A DNA stretch of 44,731 nucleotides. Origin: Crocosphaera sp. (GTDB lineage Bacteria > Cyanobacteriota > Cyanobacteriia > Cyanobacteriales > Microcystaceae). The stretch's first letter is position 1. Each line of letters begins with the position of its first letter. The stretch lies in the NCBI GenBank assembly GCA_030065205.1, contig JASJDN010000048.1:1-44731 (forward strand). Reading direction: 5' to 3'. The notes beneath the pieces were generated by a model. It saw only the letters and a program-made list of their open reading frames with translations. It searched no databases and was not told the DNA's origin. Below, one piece after another: positions 7,287 to 15,639 of this stretch. A program made the position numbers and the translations under genes.

Positions 7287-8588
7287 CTATAGGTTAGAAA
7301 GCACTTCTTTCGCTGCGGCTAAAGTCTTCTCAATATCCTCTGAGGTATGGGCCAAAGAGGTGAAACCGGCTTCAAACTGAGAAGGAGCCATGTAAACGCC
7401 TTTTTCTAGCATTCCCCGATGAAAACGGCCAAATTTAGCCGTATCAGACTTTTTCGCATCGTCGTAGCTTCTGACGGGACCTTCGGTGAAGAACATACCA
7501 AACATGGCCCCAATATAACCACCACACACGCTATGACCCGCATCTTTGGCTACCTTAATTAAGCCTTCGCTTAACTGTTGGGTAATTTGTTCTAATTGGT
7601 CGTAAGTACCTGGTTTTTGCAATAATTCCAGGGTTTTGATGCCGGCAGTCATGGCCAAAGGATTACCGGATAACGTTCCAGCTTGATACATGGGGCCAGC
7701 CGGGGCAACCATTGACATAATATCTTTGCGACCACCGTAGGCCCCGACGGGTAAACCACCGCCGATAACTTTACCCAAAGTAGTTAAGTCAGGGGTCACG
7801 CCAAATTTTGCTTGGGCCCCACCATAGGAAATACGGAAACCGGTCATCACTTCATCAAACACCAATAAAGCACCGTGTTCTTTAGTGATTTCCCGTAATC
7901 CTTCTAAAAAGCCACCATCGGGTACAACAAAGCCAGAATTACCCACCACAGGCTCTAAAATGACCCCTGCAATCTGATCGGGATTTTCGGTAAATAGGGC
8001 TTTAACCGCTTCTAAATCGTTGTATGGGGCGGTTAAGGTGTTGGCGGTGGTGGTTTTGGGAACCCCAGGGGAGTCCGGTAAACCGAGGGTTGCAACCCCA
8101 GACCCGGCTTTGACCAAGAACATATCTGCATGGCCGTGGTAACACCCTTCAAATTTAATGATTTTGTCTCGGCCAGTAAACGCCCGCATTAAGCGCAAGA
8201 CGGACATACAAGCTTCAGTACCAGAGTTAACAAAGCGAACCATTTCGATGCTAGGAACGGCATCAATGACCATTTCTGCTAGAACATTCTCTAAGAAACA
8301 GGGTGCGCCGAAACTGGTTCCTTTGTCCAAAGCGTCGTGAAGGGCCGAGATAACGTCAGGATGGGCGTGGCCACAAATGGCCGGACCCCAGGTTCCGACA
8401 TAATCAATGTATTGGTTGCCGTCTACATCCCAAATATAAGCCCCTTTGACGTGGTCAAAGACGATGGGTTGCCCGCCAACGGACTTAAACGCCCTCACGG
8501 GGGAACTTACGCCCCCTGGCATTAATTTTTGGGCTGCAGCGAAAATTTCTTCTGATTTTGTGGTTTTCAATGATGTTGTGGTAACCAA
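7287..8588 (-). CDS. hemL: Glutamate-1-semialdehyde 2,1-aminomutase
   Basis: A 433-residue class-III aminotransferase that converts glutamate-1-semialdehyde to 5-aminolevulinate, the precursor of chlorophyll, haem and bilins (C5 pathway). The PLP lysine is K273 in [27 protein letters not shown] at about 244-252 holds the cofactor-ring aspartate, and RFVNSGTEA and YHGHAD are intact. The start is a TTG at 8588. It is preceded seven bases upstream by a good AAGGAG Shine-Dalgarno, and the N-terminus matches the usual cyanobacterial length, so the non-ATG start is well supported. Cytosolic. Confidence 0.96.
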   Translation of the reverse strand: MVTTTSLKTTKSEEIFAAAQKLMPGGVSSPVRAFKSVGGQPIVFDHVKGAYIWDVDGNQYIDYVGTWGPAICGHAHPDVISALHDALDKGTSFGAPCFLENVLAEMVIDAVPSIEMVRFVNSGTEACMSVLRLMRAFTGRDKIIKFEGCYHGHADMFLVKAGSGVATLGLPDSPGVPKTTTANTLTAPYNDLEAVKALFTENPDQIAGVILEPVVGNSGFVVPDGGFLEGLREITKEHGALLVFDEVMTGFRISYGGAQAKFGVTPDLTTLGKVIGGGLPVGAYGGRKDIMSMVAPAGPMYQAGTLSGNPLAMTAGIKTLELLQKPGTYDQLEQITQQLSEGLIKVAKDAGHSVCGGYIGAMFGMFFTEGPVRSYDDAKKSDTAKFGRFHRGMLEKGVYMAPSQFEAGFTSLAHTSEDIEKTLAAAKEVLSNL

Positions 8589-9003
8589 CTTAAATCTCCT
8601 TGTGTTCTTTACGTACTTCTCATAATGCTTCCGTGGGACACCATAGGGTTGTTTAATTTCAGGAGGGAAATGTCAAATCCCTTTTTTGACAACCATAGTG
8701 TGACTGTTTCTCTGGACACGGTTAAGGCTTTAGTTAAGTCTTTGACTAGAGAATTCGTTATATCTTCCATTAATCATTATTATACGATGGTGGTTGCGTT
8801 TTTTATCTTAATGTTGTCCCATGACCGTAAAGTTCTATAGCAGTACAAAAATTAGTTAGAACATTGTTTGGATGTGTCGCTGTCATTGGTGAGGTACGAG
8901 GAATCTCTTTAACGTCCTAACAATAATGTGTAGTTCTATAGACTTCATGATTAGTTAGGAAAAAACCGAATAGTGAAAATATTATACAATTGAAGTCAGA
9001 CAA
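8589..9003. other. Intergenic region with degenerate repeat
   Basis: No supported gene. The small plus-strand frame at 8625-8840 has no recognisable content. A segment near 8883-8914 (GAGGTACGAGGAATCTCTTT) resembles, in inverted orientation, a segment near 20329-20357 and is probably a decayed dispersed repeat. A TATACAAT-like -10 box precedes the toxin-antitoxin operon near 8984. Confidence 0.4.
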
Positions 9004-9017
9004 TACTTGATCAAGTA
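9004..9017. promoter_or_regulatory. Perfect 14-bp palindrome, candidate antitoxin operator
   Basis: TACTTGATCAAGTA is a perfect palindrome ending 5 bp before the antitoxin start codon. Ribbon-helix-helix antitoxins normally repress their own operon by binding such sites. Binding here is inferred. A near-identical palindrome lies at 5776-5789. Confidence 0.55.
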
Positions 9018-9022
9018 AAACA

Positions 9023-9298
9023 ATGACAATTATTCTAGATGATATAAAACCTGAAATCTTAGAAAAGTTACAAAATCAAGCTACTTATCATGGTAGAACT
9101 TTAATAGAAGAAATTAAGTTTATTTTAACCAATGAAGTTGAAAAAAATAGCACTAATATTCGTTATAATGCTTGGGGAAAAACTGTAACGAAAGAGTCTA
9201 TTGAAAATGCGATTAATGAAATGAAAGCATTACGAAAAAATATTGCAATAGCTCAAAGTAATATTAGAGAAATGAAAGAACAGGGGCGAAGATTTTGA
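9023..9298 (+). CDS. Ribbon-helix-helix type antitoxin of a VapBC-like pair
   Basis: A 91-residue protein. Residues 1-40 (MTIILDDIKPEILEKLQNQA, then HGRTLIEEIKFIL) have the beta strand plus two-helix pattern of Arc/MetJ/FitA-type DNA-binding proteins. The charged C-terminal tail would wrap the toxin. It overlaps the PIN-domain gene by 3 bp, the usual antitoxin-first order. A perfect palindrome just upstream may be its operator. Confidence 0.75.
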   Translation: MTIILDDIKPEILEKLQNQATYHGRTLIEEIKFILTNEVEKNSTNIRYNAWGKTVTKESIENAINEMKALRKNIAIAQSNIREMKEQGRRF

Positions 9299-9711
9299 TA
9301 GAATTTGTTTTAGACTGTTCAATTTCAATTAGTTGGTGTTTAGTCGACGAAGATGATGATTATGCTAATTCTATTTTAGCTTTAATGACAGATGCAACTG
9401 CTTTTGTTCCTGAAATTTGGTCATTAGAAGTTGTTAATACTCTCTTAGTAGCTGAAAGAAGAAATCGGATGACAATTGAACAAACTTAACAAGCAATTAA
9501 CTTATTACAATCTTTACCCATTGTAATTGATACTTTAACCTCATCACAAGCTTTTCAACGAACATTAAAACTAGGAAGAGAACAGAGTTTAGCTTCTTAT
9601 GATGCTGCTTATTTAGAATTAGCTTTGCGGAAAAGTTTACCTTTAGCAACGAATGATAGTCGCTTAATTGAAGCAGCAAAACATTGCCAAGTTAGGTTAA
9701 TGGAAGTGTAG
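9295..9711 (+). pseudogene. PIN-domain toxin (VapC-like) interrupted by an in-frame stop
   Basis: Reading from the TTG at 9295, which overlaps the antitoxin stop, the first 64 codons encode a PIN-domain start (EFVLDCSISISWCLVDED, then EIWSLEVVNTLL). A TAA at 9487-9489 then stops translation. The same frame continues without another stop to TAG at 9709-9711 and encodes the rest of the domain, including SLASYDAAYLELA and LATNDSRLIEAA. All expected acidic residues are therefore preserved across the break. VapC toxins are RNases that cleave tRNA or rRNA. The break could be a CAA-to-TAA change, since Gln is plausible there. The product as read would be inactive, unless the stop is a sequencing error or is read through. 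Confidence 0.8.
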
Positions 9712-9747
9712 GCGGTTGCTGTTTTAATTCTTTGTATATCTTGAGTG

Positions 9748-11289
9748 TTAAAATAGGCTATTAAAAATTGCTGTGATTTGTTCTTTCCAGTTACCAGTGG
9801 TGTCAATTTTTTTTACATAAATCATTTCTTCTTCATTAAACTCTTGAGAATTATTTTGTTGTTGTTGCAATAACTGAGGGGTTGCATCAGAAATGTCTCC
9901 TTTGCGTGTTGAAAGGCGATCGCTTAAAATTTTCACAGGTGCATAACAAGATAAAATTGTCAACGAAATGTTATCTTTTTTAGCTATTTCTATCACGGGT
10001 TTTCGCCATTGATGACGATCAAATTTAGCATCTAAAATAACATTAAATCCTTCTTTGGCAACTATTTCACCTAATTTTATCAAAGTTTCGTAAGTTTTTT
10101 GATTCATTTCTTCACTATAAAGTTCACTGTTTCCTGTTTCATCTAAACTGACATTTCCTAAGTGTTTTCTCACAGCATCAGAACGAATTAAAATACCATT
10201 AATTTGTTGAGCGAGATATTTTGCTACGGTGGTTTTTCCTGCTCCTGACAACCCTGACATCATAATAATTTGTCCTTGATGTTGTTGGGTATATTTCCAA
10301 GCTAAATGATAGTAATTTTGAGCTTCTTTCTTTGCTTTTTTATGTTCTTCATCGGAAATATTGGGGTCATCAAGTGTCATAGAATTAACTTTTGCTCTTA
10401 CATACGATTGACGGGAAAGATAGACAGGTAAAACTTGTAATCCTTGCCAATCTCCTGTATGTTCTAAATAAGTATTGAGAAAAATATTACTTAAGTCTTG
10501 ACGGTTTCTTGCATCTAAGTCCATGACAGTAAATGCCACATCAAACATTACATCAACGTAGCGAAATTCTTCGTTAAATTCAATGCGATCAAATAACTGT
10601 ATTTTATTGTTCCAGAGACAAATATTTTTTAAGTGTAAGTCTCCGTGACACTCTCTTATTTTATCTTCGTTTTGTCGTTGTTTAAAATAGTCTCGTTTTT
10701 GTTCAAAATAGTGATCGGTAAAGTCTTTTGTTTCTTGATATTGTTGTTGAGTTTGAGCAATACCGATATATTTTTCTGTTCTCTCATAATTTTCGTCTAT
10801 GGATTGTTTGATGACTTCAATATTACCAAAGCTATTAATATAATTATTCGTTTTTGTATTTTCATGAAACGCTGCTACGATTTTTCCTAACTCTTCTAAG
10901 TGATGTTTCTCGAGTTTTCCTGCTTGAAATAGATTAATAAATAAACAGTCTTGAGGAAATTGGTTCATCTTGAGAACATAATCTATAGTTTCACCTTTTC
11001 CTTCTATTTTTACTTGATTATTTTCTAAAGTAATAGGTAAAACTTCTAAATAAATATCAGGCGCGATCACTTGATTCATGGTCAATTCTTGATTAATAAA
11101 ATGTTGACGTTTTTTTAGGGTTGAATAGTCCAAAAATCCAAAATCAACAGGTTTTTTGATTTTGTAAGTGTAGTTTCCTGTTAAAAAGATAACTGAAATA
11201 TGGGTTTGAATCACTTTGATGGGAGTTTGTACAGTATGAGGATAACTATTGGGGGTTTGTAGTGCTTGAATTAAGTTAGAAATATCCAT
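9748..11289 (-). CDS. Two-domain protein: aminoglycoside-phosphotransferase-like plus P-loop kinase
   Basis: 513 residues. The N-terminal half resembles APH-type kinases, with CHGDLHLKNICLW at about 214-226 carrying the catalytic Asp/Asn loop and LFDRIEFNEEFRYVD as the metal-binding segment. The C-terminal half is a P-loop ATPase/kinase, with MSGLSGAGKTTVA at about 344-356 and RSDAVRKHL, close to gluconokinase or zeta-toxin-like folds. This COG2187 plus COG0645 fusion is common in bacteria, but the substrate is not established. The start codon lies immediately after the stop of the EI24 gene, so the two are co-transcribed. Cytosolic; no membrane segment. Confidence 0.82.
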   Translation of the reverse strand: MDISNLIQALQTPNSYPHTVQTPIKVIQTHISVIFLTGNYTYKIKKPVDFGFLDYSTLKKRQHFINQELTMNQVIAPDIYLEVLPITLENNQVKIEGKGETIDYVLKMNQFPQDCLFINLFQAGKLEKHHLEELGKIVAAFHENTKTNNYINSFGNIEVIKQSIDENYERTEKYIGIAQTQQQYQETKDFTDHYFEQKRDYFKQRQNEDKIRECHGDLHLKNICLWNNKIQLFDRIEFNEEFRYVDVMFDVAFTVMDLDARNRQDLSNIFLNTYLEHTGDWQGLQVLPVYLSRQSYVRAKVNSMTLDDPNISDEEHKKAKKEAQNYYHLAWKYTQQHQGQIIMMSGLSGAGKTTVAKYLAQQINGILIRSDAVRKHLGNVSLDETGNSELYSEEMNQKTYETLIKLGEIVAKEGFNVILDAKFDRHQWRKPVIEIAKKDNISLTILSCYAPVKILSDRLSTRKGDISDATPQLLQQQQNNSQEFNEEEMIYVKKIDTTGNWKEQITAIFNSLF

Positions 11290-11290
11290 G

Positions 11291-12112
11291 TTAATTTGTT
11301 GGTTTTAATAACTGTTTAGATAAAATGCGATCGCAAACAAATAACGTCCCACTTCCCACACAAAAAGGAATAGTAATTAAGTTAATAAAAGGAATACCAA
11401 TTAACAATAAACAAATGACAGCAAACCCTGCACTTGCGGGAAACGTTTTCCAAACAAGACTCACTTTTTTCCTAAATTTTAGTCGTCTTCTTTCTAATGC
11501 ACCATCAAAAAAGTCTAAACAAATAATAGTTCCTGTCACGGTTAACCCGCCTACTGTAGAAATAATTGCGCCGATAATAGGAATAAAACTCAAGAAAAAG
11601 ATTAAGACACCACAACCTAAAATTAAGACAATTTTTTTCAGTTCAAATAAAATGGCTCGCCAAATATCTCGAACGATTCCCACTTCTACAATTTCTACTT
11701 TATTGGTTCTAATTTTCTCTATTTTCTCTGATAAATTACCGTACCAAGGTGCAGCTAATAACACACCAAATTGAACTAAAATAAATCCTGTTAAAATCAA
11801 TAAGAGTAAACTCAAAATAATTCTAATTAACCAACCTAAAAAAATCACAACATAATCTAAACTATTTAACCAACTAGGAAGATCAGCTAATAATAAATCA
11901 AGACGGTTAATAATACTATCGGTTAACAGTTGGGTAACTTGCCAACCAAAGAAAAATAGACCAACATAAAGGAAAATCCCAACAACAATATTGACTAAAA
12001 TGGGAACAATAATATAAGATAACAGACCAGGATTAGACTTAAACAGTCGCAATAAACGGAAAGGATAACTCATTCCAGAAAGAAAACCAAAGCCTGTGAG
12101 AATTTGTAACAT
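11291..12112 (-). CDS. EI24 domain-containing (CysZ-like) membrane protein
   Basis: About 273 residues from ATG 12112 (a GTG at 12118 would add two). The profile is strongly hydrophobic: a segment near 30-60, one near 85-115, a long one near 150-180 (GCGVLIFFLSFIPIIGAIIS), and a C-terminal pair ending before SKQLLKPTN. The pattern GFGFLSGMSYPFRLLRLFKSNPGL and the FFDGALERRRLKF loop fit the EI24/CysZ family. CysZ proteins conduct sulfate; whether this member does is unknown. It is the first gene of a two-gene unit with the kinase at 9748-11289, separated by one base. Confidence 0.75.
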   Translation of the reverse strand: MLQILTGFGFLSGMSYPFRLLRLFKSNPGLLSYIIVPILVNIVVGIFLYVGLFFFGWQVTQLLTDSIINRLDLLLADLPSWLNSLDYVVIFLGWLIRIILSLLLLILTGFILVQFGVLLAAPWYGNLSEKIEKIRTNKVEIVEVGIVRDIWRAILFELKKIVLILGCGVLIFFLSFIPIIGAIISTVGGLTVTGTIICLDFFDGALERRRLKFRKKVSLVWKTFPASAGFAVICLLLIGIPFINLITIPFCVGSGTLFVCDRILSKQLLKPTN

Positions 12113-12160
12113 AATCACTCTTAATTTTGTTTCACAGGAACATTATTTATTTTACCATTA

Positions 12161-12367
12161 ATTAAAGTAGGGTGGGTTAGACGGCTATAATTTAGGTTAT
12201 CACAAGAATATAAAAATCTGTCGTACCTGATTAAAGTAGGGTGGGTTAGACGGCTATAATTTAAGTTATCACAGGAATATAAAAATCTGTCGTACCTGAT
12301 TAAAGTAGGGTGGGTTAGACGGCTATAATTTAAGTTATCACAGGAATATAAAGATACGTCGTAACCC
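12161..12367. repeat. Three tandem copies of a 69-bp repeat
   Basis: Units start at 12161, 12230 and 12299, each opening with ATTAAAGTAGGGTGGGTTAG and containing a TTATCAC-AGGAATATAAA core. Copies 1 and 2 end in TCTGTCGTACCTG. Copy 3 ends in ACGTCGTAACCC, which complements the GGGT start, so the ancestral unit was probably palindrome-ended. Because 69 is a multiple of three, the minus strand shows a repetitive frame that is almost certainly not a gene. Confidence 0.85.
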
Positions 12368-12465
12368 ACCATTCTAGTTAAGATAATCTACTACTTAATG
12401 TTTTGTTTATTTCATCATTAATTGAACGTATTAGCAGAGCATAATACAGCGAAAACATCAATTTT

Positions 12466-12590
12466 GGTGCGTTACGGCATAAGAAGAGTCTAACAATTAT
12501 CCAACAAACTATAGTTTGCCTAACGCACCCTATTGGACTAATTTTGTGCATTAGAATTCGATTTTGTTGGGTTTCATTCTTCAACCCAAC
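12466..12590. repeat. Two palindromic dispersed repeats
   Basis: GGTGCGTTACGGCA (12466-12479) is inverted at 12517-12529 with one base missing. GTTGGGTT (12566-12573) is inverted as AACCCAAC at 12583-12590. The second has a sister at 16690-16714 and a half-copy at 16027-16041. With the adjacent tandem array, the 600 bp from 12121 to 12718 are almost entirely repeat material. Confidence 0.65.
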
Positions 12591-12718
12591 CTACATCTAC
12601 CCCATCAATATTATATCTTCACCCAACTGGGTGAACCAGTTAAGCGAGGTGACATCCGAGTTGTTCACGTTAACGTAAAAGTAAGTTAATCAAATAGGTG
12701 TGAACAAGGAAAACGATT

Positions 12719-12937
12719 ATGACGACTACCAACACAACCCTGCAAGAACGTATCGACGAAGCTATTAAGGAAGCGCGTAAACTGTCTTCTGAAGGCAAAA
12801 CGACACAAGCAGCCGAAGCATGGGATGAAGTAGAAGAACTCTTTGCTGAAGCGTCTCACAAAAAAGAGCGTACAAACTTTCAAAAGTATTGTCAAGAACA
12901 CCCCGAAGCTGATGAATGCAGAATTTATGACGTATAA
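12719..12937 (+). CDS. CP12 domain protein, form without the N-terminal cysteine pair
   Basis: A 72-residue protein with the conserved CP12 core AWDEVEELFAEASHKK (34-49) and the C-terminal redox loop CQEHPEADECRIYDV with C58 and C67. CP12 is an intrinsically disordered regulator that, when oxidised, bridges GAPDH and phosphoribulokinase and switches off the Calvin cycle in darkness. The usual second cysteine pair in the N-terminal half is absent (KTTQAAEAWD lies where one cysteine is expected). PRK binding through that loop may therefore be altered or lost. The start is ATG with AAGGA 9-13 bases upstream. An 8-bp inverted repeat (12661-12668 and 12700-12707) and the palindrome ACGTTAACGT (12667-12676) lie in the leader. 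Confidence 0.93.
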   Translation: MTTTNTTLQERIDEAIKEARKLSSEGKTTQAAEAWDEVEELFAEASHKKERTNFQKYCQEHPEADECRIYDV

Positions 12938-12981
12938 TTGTACTATACTGCTACGGGAAAGTTAAAAGGTAATCCCCCCTA

Positions 12982-12999
12982 CCCCCTTTGAAAAGGGGG
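12982..12999. terminator. C/G-rich hairpin downstream of cp12
   Basis: CCCCCTTT (12982-12989) pairs with AAAGGGGG (12992-12999). It lies about 45 bp past the cp12 stop and could end its transcript, although no T-run follows. Similar C-run/G-run hairpins are common as dispersed elements in cyanobacterial genomes. Confidence 0.45.
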
Positions 13000-13074
13000 A
13001 CTTACAGAAGTCCTAGATACTCTGGTAAGGTGGGCATTGCCTACCCTACCATCATCCTAAGAATAAAAGTATCA

Positions 13075-13189
13075 TCATTGCGAACGTAGCGATAGGGTCA
13101 TGAAGCAATCTCTATGTTTATGATAGATTGCTTCGGGGTGTTTTTAGCAAAAATTAAAGCTTACTGTTGATATTTCCCCTCGCAATGAC
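13075..13189. repeat. 115-bp nested palindromic element (TCATTGCGA ends)
   Basis: The outer inverted repeat TCATTGCGA (13075-13083) pairs with TCGCAATGA (13180-13188). Inside it GAAGCAATCT (13102-13111) pairs with AGATTGCTTC (13125-13134). The right 65 bp (13125-13189) recur inverted at 20401-20465 with 57 of 65 identical bases by my count. No coding potential. Confidence 0.75.
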
Positions 13190-13224
13190 AACTTGAGTAT
13201 TCAGTTACTTTTGAGAATTTACTA

Positions 13225-13989
13225 TTACCAAGAAAGATTACTACCGTCCCAAGAAAAGAATTGTCCGGTATCATTTTCAGTCAAATTTTCGATAATATTG
13301 AGTAATTGATTAACCGTTCTCTCCACAGAAAATAACTTTTCTGGGGGGACATTTTTTTGAAAGGGTTTAGATAAATCTGTATCTGTTGTTCCTGGATGTA
13401 ATGCAACAACAATGGTCTGGGGACAAGTGCGTTTATATTCGATAGAAACGGTTTTCATGAACATATTAAGGGCTGTTTTTGAGGCACGATAACCATACCA
13501 ACCTCCTAGATAATTATCTCCAATGCTGCCAACTTTAGCACTAATGGCAGCAAAAACACTCTTTTGGGAATGACGAAAGAATGGTAATAAATGTTTAGCC
13601 AATAATACACTAGCAATACTATTAATTTGAAAATAGGTTAATAAGTTTTCGCTGTTAATATGTCTCAGACTTTTTTCGGGTTTAATCTTATCTTGATGAA
13701 GAATGCCGACACAATTAATGACTAAATGAAGGTCTGATATGTCTTGTTTTAAAGATTTAGCTAAATTGCTAATTTGTTCTTCTTCAGTAACATCTAATTG
13801 TAATAATTTAAGAGCATTAGAATATTGAATTTGTAACTGAAATAAATCTTGTGCTGTTTCTTTTTGGCGATAAGTCGCATAAATGTTGACCGTTTTTTCT
13901 CTTTCCAGAAGCATTTTTACAAAACCTAAACCAATGCCTCTTGAAGCCCCAATAATTAAAATATTTTTGTTTATATTTTTAGTATTCAT
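13225..13989 (-). CDS. Short-chain dehydrogenase/reductase, C-factor-like
   Basis: 254 residues with a full classical SDR set. The cofactor loop GASRGIG is at 14-20, LDVTEEEQ near 65-72, NCVG near 92-95, the catalytic serine near S150 (AISAKVGS), and Tyr/Lys in YRASK at 167-171. The pattern resembles C-factor-type SDRs that use NADP(H). The substrate is not deducible. It starts 9 bp after the nth stop on the same strand, so the two are probably transcribed together, with no obvious functional link. Cytosolic. Confidence 0.85.
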   Translation of the reverse strand: MNTKNINKNILIIGASRGIGLGFVKMLLEREKTVNIYATYRQKETAQDLFQLQIQYSNALKLLQLDVTEEEQISNLAKSLKQDISDLHLVINCVGILHQDKIKPEKSLRHINSENLLTYFQINSIASVLLAKHLLPFFRHSQKSVFAAISAKVGSIGDNYLGGWYGYRASKTALNMFMKTVSIEYKRTCPQTIVVALHPGTTDTDLSKPFQKNVPPEKLFSVERTVNQLLNIIENLTENDTGQFFSWDGSNLSW

Positions 13990-13998
13990 AGTATTTTA

Positions 13999-14637
13999 TC
14001 AAGCATTAAAAGAACAAAGATGAGCGAGTTGACATTCTTGACAATTTGGCGTTCTTGCTTTACAAATTTGACGACCATGATAAATAATCCGAATGGAAAA
14101 ATTTTCCCAATCTTTTTGGGGTAATAAAGCCATTAAATCCCTTTCAATTTTAACAGGTTCACTGTTTTCTGTTAACCCTAACCGTTGACTTAAACGCTTG
14201 ACATGAGTATCGACTGTTACCCCTGCATTGATACCAAAAGCGTGGACTAAAACAACATTAGCGGTTTTTCTAGCTACTCCGGGTAATAATAATAATTCTT
14301 CCATCGTTTGAGGGACTTTTTCGTGAAAATCATTAACAATTTTCTGACAAGCCCCTTGAATATTTTTGGCTTTATTACGATAAAAGCCAGTAGAACGGAT
14401 TAAGGTTTCTAATATTTCTCGATCTGCATTAGCTAACCCTTGAGCATCAGGAAAACGAGCAAATAATGCAGGGGTGACTTTATTAACCCGCTCATCGGTA
14501 CATTGCGCTGATAAGATAGTGGCGACTAATAATTGAACCGGACTATCATAGGTTAAACTACAAGTGGCATCAGGATATAATTTTTTGAGAATTTTGAGAA
14601 TTGCTAAGGCTTTTTGTTGTTGTTTGGATGTGTTCAT
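13999..14637 (-). CDS. nth: Endonuclease III (DNA glycosylase / AP lyase)
   Basis: 212 residues from ATG 14637; the frame is open to 14691, but the family N-terminus matches the internal ATG (MNTSKQQQKALAIL). The helix-hairpin-helix is LLLLPGVARKTANVVL with catalytic lysine K124. The catalytic aspartate is D143 in GVTVDTHVKRL. The [4Fe-4S] cluster cysteines are C192, C199, C202 and C208, with the exact C-x6-C-x2-C-x5-C spacing. The enzyme removes oxidised pyrimidines and cuts at AP sites in base excision repair. It is the first gene of a unit with the downstream SDR. Confidence 0.95.
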   Translation of the reverse strand: MNTSKQQQKALAILKILKKLYPDATCSLTYDSPVQLLVATILSAQCTDERVNKVTPALFARFPDAQGLANADREILETLIRSTGFYRNKAKNIQGACQKIVNDFHEKVPQTMEELLLLPGVARKTANVVLVHAFGINAGVTVDTHVKRLSQRLGLTENSEPVKIERDLMALLPQKDWENFSIRIIYHGRQICKARTPNCQECQLAHLCSFNA

Positions 14638-14886
14638 GAATATAATCCGACTTTGGATTGACCCTATTAAGGTCAACATAGATGTTAACATTCCATACCC
14701 ACTAAATTCAATTGGAAAACCTAACTGATATGGGAAAAGTCAAGAAAAATAACTGATAATGACTGAGGTGATCGCAGTTTTTCTCTTAACAACTATGAAA
14801 AGTCTTTTCCCTCTTTATTTGGGGCTATGTTTATGGATTATAAGGGTGATGAAGTAATTGGTGAAGAAGAATGAGAAAATAAAGGT

Positions 14887-15639
14887 TTAAATGTAGAGCG
14901 TTAAAACAAGAATCCCCGCACCTCCGCTTAGGGTATCTTTGTTATTTCCACCATAAAGCGCGTCATTTCCTCCTCCCCCATAGAGTCTATCATCACCGCT
15001 TTCGCCATAGAGGGTATCGTCATGATTTTGTCCATAAAGCCAATCGTTACCATTCCCTCCTTCCAGGCGATCGTTATCATTCCCCCCTTTTAAAGTATCT
15101 GAGTCGGTTCCACCGTCAAGAAAATCATCGCCAGCATCTCCTTTGAGACTATCATCCCCACTTTGTCCATAAAGGGTGTCATTTTCTGTTCCTCCCTCAA
15201 GGGTGTCATCACCATTGCCTCCTCTTAAGGTATCGTTTCCACTTCCCCCTATTAAAGTATCTCGATTATCCCCACCGTCAAGAGAATCATTGCCACTTCC
15301 CCCCTCAAGGTAATCATCACCAGTTTGTCCATAAAGGGTGTCATTTTCTGTTCCTCCCTTAAGGGTGTCATCACCATTGCCTCCTCTTAAGGTATCTTTG
15401 CCACTTCCCCCTATTAAAGTATCTCGATTATCTCCACCATCAAGAGAATCATTGCCACTTCCCCCATTAAGGTAATCATCCCCACTTTGTCCATAAAGCT
15501 TGTCATGATCATCTTCTCCATAAAGCGAGTCTTTACCTCCTCCTCCTCGTATAGTATCGTTACCATCGTTGGCGTAAATAGTATTATTTCCGTCACCGTA
15601 GCTTTTTGAGTTGTCGCCAGTCCCTAATGTTTCAGGCAT
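14887..15639 (-). CDS. RTX-type calcium-binding repeat protein
   Basis: 250 residues made almost only of glycine/aspartate nonapeptides of the GGxGxDxLx type from about residue 25 to 240. These bind Ca2+ in a parallel beta-roll. A 54-residue block (56-109) is repeated at 110-163 with a few changes, so the DNA has a 162-bp tandem duplication (15313-15474 and 15151-15312). RTX proteins usually leave the cell by type I secretion with a C-terminal signal. Here the repeats end abruptly with [12 protein letters not shown] and no helical tail, suggesting a frameshift or truncation at the 3' end. No type I exporter gene lies nearby, and there is no N-terminal signal peptide. Function unknown. Confidence 0.8.
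   Translation of the reverse strand: MPETLGTGDNSKSYGDGNNTIYANDGNDTIRGGGGKDSLYGEDDHDKLYGQSGDDYLNGGSGNDSLDGGDNRDTLIGGSGKDTLRGGNGDDTLKGGTENDTLYGQTGDDYLEGGSGNDSLDGGDNRDTLIGGSGNDTLRGGNGDDTLEGGTENDTLYGQSGDDSLKGDAGDDFLDGGTDSDTLKGGNDNDRLEGGNGNDWLYGQNHDDTLYGESGDDRLYGGGGNDALYGGNNKDTLSGGAGILVLTLYI

Noticed and set aside
8625..8840. Plus-strand frame in front of the toxin-antitoxin locus
   Set aside because: No domain, no convincing ribosome-binding site, and it opens in the upstream region of hemL.
12121..12372. Minus-strand frame of 83 codons with a 23-residue repeat
   Set aside because: It is only the translation of the 69-bp tandem repeat, whose length is divisible by three. There is no ribosome-binding site and no homology to known repeat proteins.
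12686..12901. Antisense frame over cp12
   Set aside because: It is a shadow of the cp12 coding sequence, which is clear from its conserved motifs.
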